This document shows, one piece after another, positions 8,322 to 17,282 of a stretch of 64,000 bases of DNA. Positions within the stretch are counted from its first letter, which is position 1. Each line of letters starts with the position of its first letter. The stretch is from Rhodoligotrophos defluvii (GTDB lineage Bacteria; Pseudomonadota; Alphaproteobacteria; Rhizobiales; Im1), in contig NZ_SZZM01000002.1 of assembly GCF_005281615.1 (NCBI RefSeq), positions 858,267 to 922,266 on the forward strand. The letters run 5' to 3'. The translations under genes were made by a program, and so were the position numbers. A model generated the notes under the pieces. The model did not search any database and had not been told where the DNA came from. It saw only the letters and a list, made by a program, of their open reading frames with translations.

Positions 8322-9665
8322 ATGTCACCGCCTGAAGGGCCCCTCCCTGTCGCATCCGAAGTTGCAGCGCTGGAATCCATTGAAAGTAGGCTCATAGCCG
8401 AGCCTTTTGGGGAGCCAACTTTTTCACCCGCGGCGCTGTCGAGCCCGTTCGGTGCTCCGCAAAGGGTCGCAGAGACCACCATTCTCGAATCGGAGCTCGC
8501 TCCTGGCATCAAACCGAGCGGGGGGTCCTTGGTCCAAGCCCGCAAAGCATTTTTCGAAGGCCTCGGGGGCAATCCCGACAGAATTGGCCCGCCGATCGAC
8601 CACAATCTGAGACAGCCGCCAAGCTATGAAACGAGCAACCCGGCTGCGAGCCAGACAGTAGAGAACAATTTCAAAATCATAGATCGGCCTCTGGAAGACC
8701 CTGAGCTGCAAAAGCCGGCCACTGCAACGGGCATGGTCGCAAGGCTGAAACAGAAGTTCGAGGCACTCGCCGGCCATCCGGCGGCCGAGAGCCTCGATTC
8801 ATCCAGCGGCTACGGATCCACCGCGTCGCTTCGCTCGGAGCCTGGGGCTGGTCGCTCCGTCGAGAATCTCGCGTCCACGAACGATCATAGAGCCCATGAG
8901 GTGCCCGCCCCCCACCAGGAGGCGAACAACCCGGTCGAAAGCCTCAGCCAGCTGAGCGATCACGACTTCAATCAGACGTTCGGCCCTGAGCAGAAGATGA
9001 GCAATCCGGTCGAGACTCTCGGCCGGATGAGTGAGAACGACTTCAAGGAAGCGTTTGGGACGAAATATCAAGTCAATACGCTGGATCAGGTACGGGCCGA
9101 TCTAAAGGCGTGGGCCGCCGAGGACAGAGCGCTTGACCGCCAGGTGGGAGCTATTGACCAGATCCGTGACCATGATCTCGGTCAGCTTCCAAAATTTGCG
9201 ATCTTCAGTGAGAACGGAGATGCTCGTCACGAGCTATACACGAACCTGGAAGACGCGGCCATCAACGCCAGCAAGCAGCTCAGTGAGGCGCTGGCGAAGA
9301 TCGACCGTGGCAGCGAAGGCTGGCGATCGGCCGTTATTCACCATCTCGACACGGCCGATGAAGCCCGTATGAACGCCTTGCGGCATGTGGCGGATGTTCT
9401 CTTTCGCGCCGATCTCGGCAAGGCCGACCTCGCCGGCAACGGCAGCGAAGCAGAAGCAACCCTGCGCGAGCTTGCGAACCGATTCAACGACGTGGTCCGC
9501 ACGCATACAACGATTTTCGACAATTCTGCGCATCTGGTCTTGTCGGACGATCTGAGGCCAGGATTGGCTGAGCCGCTGGCGAGAGAATTCCATTTGGATG
9601 CCGAGCAGCTCACCCGTGAGCTGGGTGACATCCTGGCGAAGGCCCATGCCCATTTCGATGTTTAG
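8322..9665 (+). CDS. Unrecognised 447-residue cysteine-free repeat protein
   Basis: I do not recognise this gene. The protein has no cysteine, no evident signal peptide and no membrane segment. Residues 1-250 are rich in Ser, Pro, Glu and Asn and look largely disordered; residues 250-447 look helical. Two repeat types are visible: VQARKAFFEGLGGNP (71-85) resembles MVARLKQKFEALAGHP (138-153), and a 25-residue tandem repeat covers 203-227 and 228-252 (NPVESLSQLSDHDF, then NPVETLGRMSENDF), with a weaker earlier copy near 179-190. A PPSY sequence at 99-102 matches the eukaryotic WW-ligand pattern PPxY. The gene is inserted between ppdK and glyS and converges on glyS with a 13-base gap. Less GC-biased codons and the AT-rich upstream region suggest acquisition. 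A secreted effector or a cytoplasmic scaffold are both possible. Confidence 0.7.
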   Translation: MSPPEGPLPVASEVAALESIESRLIAEPFGEPTFSPAALSSPFGAPQRVAETTILESELAPGIKPSGGSLVQARKAFFEGLGGNPDRIGPPIDHNLRQPPSYETSNPAASQTVENNFKIIDRPLEDPELQKPATATGMVARLKQKFEALAGHPAAESLDSSSGYGSTASLRSEPGAGRSVENLASTNDHRAHEVPAPHQEANNPVESLSQLSDHDFNQTFGPEQKMSNPVETLGRMSENDFKEAFGTKYQVNTLDQVRADLKAWAAEDRALDRQVGAIDQIRDHDLGQLPKFAIFSENGDARHELYTNLEDAAINASKQLSEALAKIDRGSEGWRSAVIHHLDTADEARMNALRHVADVLFRADLGKADLAGNGSEAEATLRELANRFNDVVRTHTTIFDNSAHLVLSDDLRPGLAEPLAREFHLDAEQLTRELGDILAKAHAHFDV

Positions 9666-9678
9666 TAGCTGGCGGCGT

Positions 9679-11733
9679 TCAGCTTTCGATTCGGGAAAAG
9701 TCCGCAACCTGCTGGGTTGATTGGCGGATCCGGCTGAGCAGCTTGAGGCGGTTCTCGCGCAGGGCGAGGTCGTCCGCATTGACGGTCACCCGGTCGAAGA
9801 AGGCATCGACCGGGGCGCGCAGTGCCGCCAGCGCCCGCATGGCGCCTTCGAAGTCCTCTGCCTTGACGGCCCGGCCAGCCTCGTCCTCGGCCTTGGCAAT
9901 GGCTGATGCCAAGGCCTTCTCCTCTGGTTGCCGCAGCAGGCTCTCATCGGGGGCGCCGGTGTAGGATCGGCCGTCCCTGCCCTCTTCGATGCGCAGGATA
10001 TTGCCGGCACGCTTGACGCCCGCCAAGAGGCTCGCCCCGTCGTCCGTGGCAAGGAACCTGCCCAGCGCCTCGACCCGCCGCACGATCAGCCACAGATCGT
10101 CCTGGCCGCCGAGCGAGAACACCGCGTCGATCAAGTCGTGGCGGGCGCCCTGCTCGCGCAAATGCACCTTCAGGCGATCGGCGAAGAAGGAGAGGAGATC
10201 GGAGCTTAGTCCTTCCGGCGCGCCGGCGAAGTGGGTCTGGTGCTTTGTGATGAGTTTGCTGAGCGGCAACCGCAGGCCGCCTTCCAGCACCATGCGGATG
10301 ATGCCCAGGGCAGCACGCCTGAGCGCATAGGGGTCCTTGGATCCCGTTGGCTTCTCGTTGATGGCCCAGAAGCCAACCAGAGTGTCGAGCTTGTCGGCAA
10401 TGGCAACCGCCTGCGCCACCTTGGCAGGTGGAATCGCATCCGAGGGACCCTGCGGCTTGTAGTGGGCGCCGATCGCCTCGGCCACCTCCTGACCGAGCCC
10501 CTGGTCGAGGGCGTAGTAGCGGCCCATCAGCCCCTGCAGCTCCGGGAATTCGCCGACCATGCCGGAGACAAGATCGGCCTTGGCCAGCCGCGCAGCCTCC
10601 CTGGCCTTGCCGGTATCAGCGCCAACAAGCTGGGCGACTTCCCCGGCAAGTGCCGCGATGCGCCGGACCTTGTCCGCCATGGTGCCGAGCTTCTCGTGGA
10701 AGCGCACCCCTTCGAGCCTGGCGGCCATTTCCTCCAGCGGCATCTTGCGGTCCTGGTCCCAAAAGAACTTGGCGTCGGACAGCCGCGCGGCGATGACCTT
10801 GTTGTTGCCCTCGATGATCCGGTGGCCGCCATCCTCGGCCTCAAGGTTCGCCACCAGCAGAAAGCGATTGGCGAGCCGGCCATTGCCATCGCGCAGGGCG
10901 AAACATTTCTGGTGCGCCTTGATGGAGGTGATGATCACCTCCGGCGGCACGTCGAGAAAGCTTGGATCGAACGAGCCCATGAGCACCACCGGCCACTCCG
11001 TCAGGCCGGCATTCTCGGCGACCAGCGCCTCGTCCTCGATCAGGGTGAGCCCCTGAGCGAAAGCGAGATTGCGGGCCGCGTTGCGGATCACGTCCTGCCG
11101 CTCCTCGGGATCGATGATCACCTTGTGACGCTTGAGCTCGCGCTCGTAATCCTCCTGCCGGCGCACATCGAAGGATTCCGGCGCCATGAAGCGATGGCCA
11201 CGGGTTGTACGCCCCACGGTCACGCCGTCGATTGCAAACGGCACAGCCTCGCCATCGAAGCTGCAGATGATCGAGTGCAGCGGGCGCACCCAACGCAAGC
11301 TGCCCGAACCCCAGCGCATGGATTTCGGCCAGGGAAACCTGGCGATGACCGCCGGCATCACCTCGGCGATGATCTCTTCCGAGGGGCGGCCGGGCTTCTC
11401 TATCCGGGCCACGTAGAAGGCGCCCTTGCGGTCCTCCTGAACCACGCATTGCTCCAGCGTCACGCCGGCGGCGGCGAGGAAGCCATCGATCGCCTTCTGC
11501 GGCGCGTCCACCCGCGGGCCCTTTCGCTCCTCTCGTCGGTCCGGCTGGCGGCCGATCAGGCCATGCACCACCAGCGACAGCCGTCGCGGGGTAGCCATGC
11601 CCTTGGCGCCCTCGTAAAGCAGCCCCTGCTCCACCAGCGCGTCGGTGACGAGCTTGCGCAGGTCCTCTGACGCCTGCCGCTGCATGCGGGCGGGAATCTC
11701 TTCCGAAAACAGCTCGACCAGCAGCTCAGGCAT
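9679..11733 (-). CDS. glyS: Glycyl-tRNA synthetase beta subunit
   Basis: 684 residues, full length for the bacterial beta chain. It starts [18 protein letters not shown], the family signature, and ends with a DALR-like anticodon-binding helical domain ([20 protein letters not shown]). With GlyQ it forms the alpha2beta2 enzyme that charges tRNA-Gly; the beta chain recognises the tRNA. Its start overlaps the end of glyQ by eight bases, so the pair is translated together. Glycine demand ties in loosely with the gcv operon further along. Confidence 0.97.
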   Translation of the reverse strand: MPELLVELFSEEIPARMQRQASEDLRKLVTDALVEQGLLYEGAKGMATPRRLSLVVHGLIGRQPDRREERKGPRVDAPQKAIDGFLAAAGVTLEQCVVQEDRKGAFYVARIEKPGRPSEEIIAEVMPAVIARFPWPKSMRWGSGSLRWVRPLHSIICSFDGEAVPFAIDGVTVGRTTRGHRFMAPESFDVRRQEDYERELKRHKVIIDPEERQDVIRNAARNLAFAQGLTLIEDEALVAENAGLTEWPVVLMGSFDPSFLDVPPEVIITSIKAHQKCFALRDGNGRLANRFLLVANLEAEDGGHRIIEGNNKVIAARLSDAKFFWDQDRKMPLEEMAARLEGVRFHEKLGTMADKVRRIAALAGEVAQLVGADTGKAREAARLAKADLVSGMVGEFPELQGLMGRYYALDQGLGQEVAEAIGAHYKPQGPSDAIPPAKVAQAVAIADKLDTLVGFWAINEKPTGSKDPYALRRAALGIIRMVLEGGLRLPLSKLITKHQTHFAGAPEGLSSDLLSFFADRLKVHLREQGARHDLIDAVFSLGGQDDLWLIVRRVEALGRFLATDDGASLLAGVKRAGNILRIEEGRDGRSYTGAPDESLLRQPEEKALASAIAKAEDEAGRAVKAEDFEGAMRALAALRAPVDAFFDRVTVNADDLALRENRLKLLSRIRQSTQQVADFSRIES

Positions 11734-12706
11734 GGACGGCCTCCGCAGCAGCCGGCGCCGGCATCACGTCGGCGCCGCCTCCGGCGGTCTTGAGCCACGC
11801 GCCGGCGCAGGCCTTGGCGAGCTCGCGCACCCTCAGGATGTAGCTCTGCCGATCGGTCACCGAGATGACGCCGCGGGCGTCCAGCAGATTGAAGATGTGA
11901 GAGGCTTTGATGCACTGGTCATAGGCCGGCAGCGCCATCTCGTGGCGGCCGTCGCGTTCGCCCGCGGCCAGAAGGCTCGCACATTCCTTCTCCGCATCGG
12001 AGAAGTGCCGGAACAGCATCTCCGTGTCGGCATGCTCGAAATTGTAGCGGGAATATTCCTGCTCGGCCTGCTTGAACACGTCGCCATAGGTGATGCGCAT
12101 GTCTCCGGCCTGGCCGTTGAAATTGAGGTCATAGACATTGTCGACGCCCTGCACATACATGGCCAGCCGCTCGAGCCCGTAGGTGAGCTCGCCGGAAACC
12201 GGCATGCAGTCATAGCCGCCCACCTGCTGGAAATAGGTGAACTGCGAAACCTCCATGCCGTCGCACCACACCTCCCAGCCGAGACCCCACGCGCCGAGGG
12301 TTGGGCTCTCCCAGTCGTCCTCGACGAAGCGGATGTCGTGGTTCTTGGGGTCGATGCCGATCGCATAGAGGCTCTGCAGATAGAGCTCCTGGAAATCCGG
12401 CGGCGACGGCTTCATGATGACCTGGAACTGGTAGTAGTGCTGAAGCCGGTTGGGGTTTTCGCCATAGCGGCCGTCCTTCGGCCGGCGCGAGGGCTGCACA
12501 TAGGCTGCGCGCCACGGCTTGGGGCCGAGCGCCCGCAGGGTGGTGGCGGGGTGAAACGTGCCGGCGCCCACCTCCATGTCGTAGGGCTGCAGGATCACGC
12601 AGCCCTGCTTGGCCCAGAACAGCTGGAGCGTGAGCAATAGATCCTGGAAGGCGGTGCCGGGCTTGAGCGCCGTGGCCCGATCGGTCGAGTTGCGCTGAGG
12701 GCTCAT
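11726..12706 (-). CDS. glyQ: Glycyl-tRNA synthetase alpha subunit
   Basis: 326 residues; the bacterial alpha chain is usually 290-320. [19 protein letters not shown], then [24 protein letters not shown] gives the class II motif region, and the rest of the chain aligns through the glycine-activating site. The C-terminus has an Ala-rich extension of about 20 residues. It is the first gene of the glyQ-glyS pair, reading leftwards. Confidence 0.97.
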   Translation of the reverse strand: MSPQRNSTDRATALKPGTAFQDLLLTLQLFWAKQGCVILQPYDMEVGAGTFHPATTLRALGPKPWRAAYVQPSRRPKDGRYGENPNRLQHYYQFQVIMKPSPPDFQELYLQSLYAIGIDPKNHDIRFVEDDWESPTLGAWGLGWEVWCDGMEVSQFTYFQQVGGYDCMPVSGELTYGLERLAMYVQGVDNVYDLNFNGQAGDMRITYGDVFKQAEQEYSRYNFEHADTEMLFRHFSDAEKECASLLAAGERDGRHEMALPAYDQCIKASHIFNLLDARGVISVTDRQSYILRVRELAKACAGAWLKTAGGGADVMPAPAAAEAVHA

Positions 12707-12831
12707 GGTCTGCCGTTCAGTGAGCGGGCGGCCGGTTAGCCGGCCAGATTGCGCCGCACACTAGTGCGCCAATGGCCAAAGGGGAAGCTGGTTTTGCGGC
12801 CGATGGTTACGATCGGCCCGGGGCCCCTGGT

Positions 12832-13041
12832 CTACAGGCGATCTTCCGAAACACGGTAGACGCCCGTGGCCGGATCGCGCCGCAGCGTGGGCAAGCGACG
12901 AGGGTCCGTCGCGTCACGTCCATCGCGCGGAGAAACACGCCTCTGCGCCCGCTGGGCGAGCTTCTGCGCTTCCACCATGACGCGCCGGAACATAATCAGC
13001 GCGAGCGTGGTGATGATGACAAAGACAACGGATCGGATCAT
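12832..13041 (-). CDS. Small single-span membrane protein
   Basis: 69 residues when started at the ATG at 13041, which has GGAGGGAAAGGA directly upstream; a longer start at 13092 has no such site. A hydrophobic stretch near residues 2-18 (MIRSVVFVIITTLALIMF) is followed by a strongly basic, charged tail with DPRRLPTLRRDPATGVYRV. Small proteins like this occur between glyQ and the S49 peptidase gene in related genomes, but I know of no function. It lies 72 bases downstream of the peptidase gene on the same strand. Confidence 0.7.
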   Translation of the reverse strand: MIRSVVFVIITTLALIMFRRVMVEAQKLAQRAQRRVSPRDGRDATDPRRLPTLRRDPATGVYRVSEDRL

Positions 13042-13113
13042 TCCTTTCCCTCCAGACTGGCTTGCCTTGCGAGCCTCGCGCGAGAGCGCCATACGCGTTT
13101 GCGGCCCCCGCCA

Positions 13114-14007
13114 CTATAGTCCGAACCGTGACCACAAGGCACGGTCTTCGATGGCGGCGATGATGTCCTGCGCCATCACTGCGGTAAAATCCTGCGGAGC
13201 GATGCGCGTTCCGTGCAGTCCAGGTATCCTACCGAAACGCCTGACGAGCCAGCTCTCACGCGGGCCGATCACGCGGAGCTCCGGCTCGGCGCCGAGCTTC
13301 TCGGCCAATATGGCGTGCATCTCGCCCAAACCGTCGATCAAGCCAAGCTCCAGCGCCTTGCTACCAGACCAGAAACGGCCGGTGAACAGCTCGTCGTCAG
13401 GAGCCTTCAGCCGCTCTCCGCGACGATTCCGCACCACATCCTTGAAGCTTTCGTGAATATCCTTCTGGATTGATTTGAGATGCTCCACGTCCTCTGGCTT
13501 CTCCGGCTGGAACGGGTCGAGGATCGCCTTGTCCGCACCGGCCGTATAGACACGGCGTTCGATGCCGAGCTTCTGGAGCGCCCCGACGAAGCCGAAGCCG
13601 GCCGAGACAACGCCGATCGAACCGACGATCGAGCTTGCGTCTGCATAGATTTCATCGCCGGCCAAAGCAACGTAATAGCCCCCGGAAGCGGCGACGTCCT
13701 CCACGAAGACGTAGACCTTGCGGTCGTGCTTCTCGGCCAGCATGCGCAGGCGCTGGAAGATCAGCCCGGCCTGCACGGCCGTCCCGCCGGGTGAATTGAC
13801 GAGGAGAGCGACGGCCGCCGCCTTCTTGATCCTGAAGGCGCGCTCGAGCATCGGGCCGACGCTGGTGAGCGTGAGGCTCGATCGCCTCAAGCCGCCAATG
13901 CCGATCGTGCCGGACAGCCGCACCACCGGAATGATGGGCTTGCGGTCGAACGCCCGTACCTTCCAGGCGGCGAAGCGGTCGCGAAGTGAGGCGGGCAGAA
14001 GGCTCAT
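13114..14007 (-). CDS. S49 family signal peptide peptidase (SppA-like)
   Basis: 297 residues, the short SppA type. It shows RLSGTIG near residue 32, the oxyanion sequence VNSPGGT, the ASGGYYVALAGDEIYAD segment with the probable catalytic serine, and SIVGSIGVVSAGFGF. Family members degrade signal peptides left in the membrane after secretion. The N-terminus is only weakly hydrophobic, so its membrane association is unclear. The start is set at the ATG at 14007; a GTG three codons upstream (14016) is also possible. Confidence 0.9.
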   Translation of the reverse strand: MSLLPASLRDRFAAWKVRAFDRKPIIPVVRLSGTIGIGGLRRSSLTLTSVGPMLERAFRIKKAAAVALLVNSPGGTAVQAGLIFQRLRMLAEKHDRKVYVFVEDVAASGGYYVALAGDEIYADASSIVGSIGVVSAGFGFVGALQKLGIERRVYTAGADKAILDPFQPEKPEDVEHLKSIQKDIHESFKDVVRNRRGERLKAPDDELFTGRFWSGSKALELGLIDGLGEMHAILAEKLGAEPELRVIGPRESWLVRRFGRIPGLHGTRIAPQDFTAVMAQDIIAAIEDRALWSRFGL

Positions 14008-14089
14008 TGCTCTCACGACTTAGAAGGAAGCCTCAACCCTTGCAAGCCTCAGGTCCTCCGGCACACGGGATATTGACCAATGTGCGCCC

Positions 14090-14866
14090 TCACCGGAGCG
14101 GAAAGGCCGCGCCGTGCCGCAGCACGGCCTCGGCCGCGTCGGTGAAGCCGTGGGCCGGTCCATGCAGCACCATGCCGGGCAGCAGCCGCATCGCGGCGCG
14201 GCTGCCCTTGACGGCCTGAAGGATGATGAGAGACGCCGCCTCATGCGGCCGTGGGAACAATGGCGCGATACGGATATCCCCTGCTCGACCCTCCAGCGCC
14301 TGCAGCAGCCGAGGAAGGGCCTCGGGCCGTTGCACGAGGGTTATGGTGCCGCGCGGGCGAGCCATGGCCGCCAGCATCTTCACCCAAGTTTCGAGTTCGG
14401 CGCCAGCCATGCTGTGAGCCTCGGCCTTCGGATCCGAGGGAGAGGCCGTTATATCCTCCCGCTTATGATAAGGCGGGTTGGCGAACACGTGATCGAAGGA
14501 AGCGACCGGCGGAAAGGTCCCTTGGGGGTTGCGGGTGAGATCCCGAACATCGCCGTCCAGCAGGCGCACGCGATCGCCCATGCCGTTGCCGGCGATATTC
14601 TGCCGCGCGAGGGCGGCGTAAACCTCGTTTCGCTCGATTCCCGTCACCCTCGCGCCGGGCACGCGTGCGGCCAAGCACAAGGATGCCGCGCCGGCCCCCA
14701 TCCCTGCTTCGAAGGCACTCTCGCCCGGCCGGCAGGGTATGGCCGCCGCCAGGAACACCGCATCGATGCCGGCGCGATATCCCTTTCTGGGCTGACGCAG
14801 CACGATCCGCCCGTTCAGAAAGCGGTCCTCGGTTACATCCGTGGAGATGGCGCCGGTCTCGCTCAA
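14090..14866 (-). CDS. SAM-dependent methyltransferase, TrmN6/YfiC-like (tRNA adenine-N6)
   Basis: 258 residues. A Rossmann fold begins with AFEAGMGAGAASLCLAARV (SAM site, roughly 53-71) and carries FANPPYHKR, the NPPY motif of N6-adenine methyltransferases. Its short N-terminus RFLNGRIVLRQPRKGYRAGIDAVFLAAA matches the TrmN6 group, which methylates A37 of tRNA-Val. The start overlaps the stop of the DUF2007 gene by four bases, so translation is coupled. The precise substrate is an inference. Confidence 0.82.
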   Translation of the reverse strand: MSETGAISTDVTEDRFLNGRIVLRQPRKGYRAGIDAVFLAAAIPCRPGESAFEAGMGAGAASLCLAARVPGARVTGIERNEVYAALARQNIAGNGMGDRVRLLDGDVRDLTRNPQGTFPPVASFDHVFANPPYHKREDITASPSDPKAEAHSMAGAELETWVKMLAAMARPRGTITLVQRPEALPRLLQALEGRAGDIRIAPLFPRPHEAASLIILQAVKGSRAAMRLLPGMVLHGPAHGFTDAAEAVLRHGAAFPLR

Positions 14867-15072
14867 CGGACAAGCCCCGCATCGGCAAGCAGCGCCACGG
14901 CAGCGTCCGCCTCATCGTCGTCGACCATCAGCCGGCGTGGCAGAATCCCAAGGCTTCCCTCGACCACGCTCATATTGGCATCGAAGATCACATGCGTGAT
15001 GCCGGCATCCCGCAACAGAGCCGTGGCATAGGACAGGGCGACCATGTCGTTGGACTTCAACACTTCACGCAT
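14863..15072 (-). CDS. DUF2007 family small protein
   Basis: 69 residues matching the DUF2007 (putative signal-transducing) fold: MREVLKSNDMVALSYATALL, then DAGITHVIFDANMS, then PRRLMVDDDEADAAVALL. The start at 15072 is preferred because GCGGAG lies six bases upstream; the ATG two codons earlier directly abuts it. It forms a coupled pair with the methyltransferase, and this order next to a divergent polyprenyl synthase gene is common in Rhizobiales. No biochemical role is established to my knowledge. Confidence 0.85.
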   Translation of the reverse strand: MREVLKSNDMVALSYATALLRDAGITHVIFDANMSVVEGSLGILPRRLMVDDDEADAAVALLADAGLVR

Positions 15073-15299
15073 CGGCATCTCCGCATCACCTTACGGCCAT
15101 CTCACAACCGCCCGCCGGGAACGTCGCCCCGCGTCGATTTTATGCTAGCGCAGGACGTAAGAAACCGGCATGGCTTTCGTGCGGGTCAAGTTCGACACCA
15201 GCGCGCAACTCGATCGCGCAACGAACCAGGGTGAAGCGGACTTGATCCGAGGCAAACGGCGTTCATGCCTCTCCTTGCCCAGTCGAAACAGGAGGTTCC

Positions 15300-16316
15300 G
15301 TGGGACAGGTCATCGCTTTCGACAGCCGTCACAGCGGGTCGGCCAAGCTTGATCCCCTGCTTGCCCTTGTGGATGCCGACATGGCGCGCGTCAACGAGGC
15401 GATCCTCGCGCGGGCCCATTCCGACGTGGACATGATCCCGGAGCTCGCCCGCCACCTGATCGATAGCGGCGGCAAGCGTCTGCGGCCCATGTTGACGATC
15501 GCCGCTGCCCAGATGTGCGGCTATCGCGGCGATCATCACATCAAGCTGGCGGCGGCGGTGGAGTTCATGCACACCGCAACGCTGCTGCACGACGATGTGG
15601 TGGACGAGAGCGAGTTGCGCCGAGGCAAGCAGGCTGCACGGATGATCTGGGGCAACCAGGCGAGCGTGCTGGTCGGAGATTATCTGCTGGGCCAAGCCTT
15701 CAAGATGATGGTCGAGACCAAGTCGCTCGATGCTCTGCGAATCCTGTCCAATGCCGCCGCCATCATCGCAGAGGGCGAAGTGCTGCAGCTCGCGGCGCAA
15801 AAGGACACCTCGACCACGGAGGATGCCTATTTGCGCATCATCAACGCCAAGACAGCCGCCCTGTTCTCGTCGGCGGCCGAGGTCGGCGCGGCCATTGCCG
15901 AGCGGCCACGGGCCGAGCAGCAGGCGCTGCAGGCGTTCGGGCGCAATCTCGGCCTTGCCTTCCAGTTGATCGATGATGCCTTGGATTATTCGGGCAAGCA
16001 GGCGGTGCTCGGCAAGCGGGTCGGCGATGATTTTCGCGAAGGCAAGATCACGCTGCCGGTGGTGCTGGCTTATCGCCGCGGCGACAGCGCGGAGCGCGCG
16101 TTCTGGCAGCGCACCCTCCAGGAGGGCGTGCAGGCCGAAGAAGACCTCAGCACGGCCATCTCGCTGGTCGAGAAGCACGGCGCCATTGCGGACACCATTG
16201 AGCGTGCACGGCATTATGGTGCCATCGCCGCGGAAGCCCTGGCCATCTTTCCGTCGGGGCCACACAAGCACGCCTTGGAACTGGCGGTCGAGTTCAGCAT
16301 CGAGCGTGCGTTCTAA
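15300..16316 (+). CDS. ispB: Polyprenyl diphosphate synthase (octaprenyl/decaprenyl type)
   Basis: 338 residues. Both aspartate-rich motifs are present: LLHDDVVDES (about 94-103) and LIDDALDYSG (about 222-231), with GGKRLRP binding the IPP phosphates. The enzyme extends farnesyl diphosphate with IPP to make the quinone side chain; alphaproteobacteria usually make C50, so the product length cannot be read from the sequence alone. GTG start at 15300 with AGGAGG about seven bases upstream. It converges on ispE, another isoprenoid gene, across a strong hairpin. Confidence 0.93.
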   Translation: MGQVIAFDSRHSGSAKLDPLLALVDADMARVNEAILARAHSDVDMIPELARHLIDSGGKRLRPMLTIAAAQMCGYRGDHHIKLAAAVEFMHTATLLHDDVVDESELRRGKQAARMIWGNQASVLVGDYLLGQAFKMMVETKSLDALRILSNAAAIIAEGEVLQLAAQKDTSTTEDAYLRIINAKTAALFSSAAEVGAAIAERPRAEQQALQAFGRNLGLAFQLIDDALDYSGKQAVLGKRVGDDFREGKITLPVVLAYRRGDSAERAFWQRTLQEGVQAEEDLSTAISLVEKHGAIADTIERARHYGAIAAEALAIFPSGPHKHALELAVEFSIERAF

Positions 16317-16322
16317 GCTCTT

Positions 16323-16352
16323 GCTTGGCCGCACACTTTTGGCCGGCCAAGC
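16323..16352. terminator. Hairpin between convergent ispB and ispE
   Basis: GCTTGGCCG at 16323-16331 pairs with CGGCCAAGC at 16344-16352 (nine-base perfect stem, 12-base loop containing TTTT). It fills the 56-base gap between two convergent genes and may end transcription from both sides, although no clear T-run follows the stem. Confidence 0.5.
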
Positions 16353-16372
16353 TCATCCCATACACTACTGCC

Positions 16373-17266
16373 CTATTGCACGCCGCTGGCCAGAACCCAC
16401 CAATGTGGCTTGGCGCGTCGAATGCGCTCCGCTGCCTCTCGTCCCTCCGCCTCGCTCGGGAACAGGCCGAAGCAGGTGGCGCCACTCCCCGACATCCGGG
16501 CCACGAGACAGCCGTGCTCCCGCTCCAGCCGGTCGAGCACCATACCGATGACAGGGGCGATCGTGCGGGCGGGCGGCTCCAAGTCGTTGCGGCAGCTGCG
16601 GATGAAGTCCGCGACATGGATGGCATCCTGCCACCGGTCCGGCAGCGGGGGGTGAGCCGCCCCGGCGCTTTGGCCCGGCTGCAGCCCGAGAGCACGGAAG
16701 ACCGCGGCGGTCGAGACTTCCACCTTTGGGTTAGCCAGCACCACGCCCAACGCCGGCAGCGGCGGAGCCTCCCGAATGTGCTCACCGATGCCGCTCATGA
16801 AGCAGGTCCTGGAGCGGAGGCAGACGGGGACATCGGCGCCGAGGCTCAGCGCCGTCCGGTCGAGGCTGCCAGGATCGATTCGAATCCCGTGGCGGCGGAT
16901 GAGCCCACGCAGCGCCGCAGCCGCATCGGCCGATCCACCGCCGATCCCGGACGCCACCGGCAGACGCTTGTCCAGCGTGATCGCTCCGTGACGGAATCCC
17001 AGCGCCTTGGCCGCCCGCACCACGAGATTGCTATCGTCATTCTCCAGCCCGGCGGAGAATGGGCCTTCTATGCAAAGCGACAGGGTTTCGGCCGGCGCGA
17101 ACCGAAGCACATCCCCCTCGCGGGTGAAGGCGACGAGGCTCTCCAGCAAGTGATAGCCGTCGTCGCGCCGGCCGACCACGTGCAGCGTCAGGTTGAGCTT
17201 GGCGCAGGCGACTTCATGGTCGGCGTCGGCTCCTGTGCCTGACGGCGCAAGCATTCCCGTGCTCAT
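16373..17266 (-). CDS. ispE: 4-diphosphocytidyl-2-C-methyl-D-erythritol kinase
   Basis: 297 residues of the GHMP kinase family. CAKLNLTLHVVGRRDDGYH near residues 20-39 is the IspE N-terminal signature, and LPVASGIGGGSADAAAALRGL holds the ATP-binding glycine loop. The enzyme phosphorylates CDP-methylerythritol in the MEP isoprenoid pathway. ispH is also in the window (41470); dxs is not. It follows the TPR gene by 16 bases, so they are likely one transcript. Confidence 0.96.
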   Translation of the reverse strand: MSTGMLAPSGTGADADHEVACAKLNLTLHVVGRRDDGYHLLESLVAFTREGDVLRFAPAETLSLCIEGPFSAGLENDDSNLVVRAAKALGFRHGAITLDKRLPVASGIGGGSADAAAALRGLIRRHGIRIDPGSLDRTALSLGADVPVCLRSRTCFMSGIGEHIREAPPLPALGVVLANPKVEVSTAAVFRALGLQPGQSAGAAHPPLPDRWQDAIHVADFIRSCRNDLEPPARTIAPVIGMVLDRLEREHGCLVARMSGSGATCFGLFPSEAEGREAAERIRRAKPHWWVLASGVQ

Positions 17267-17282
17267 GCAGAACCCTAGCGCG

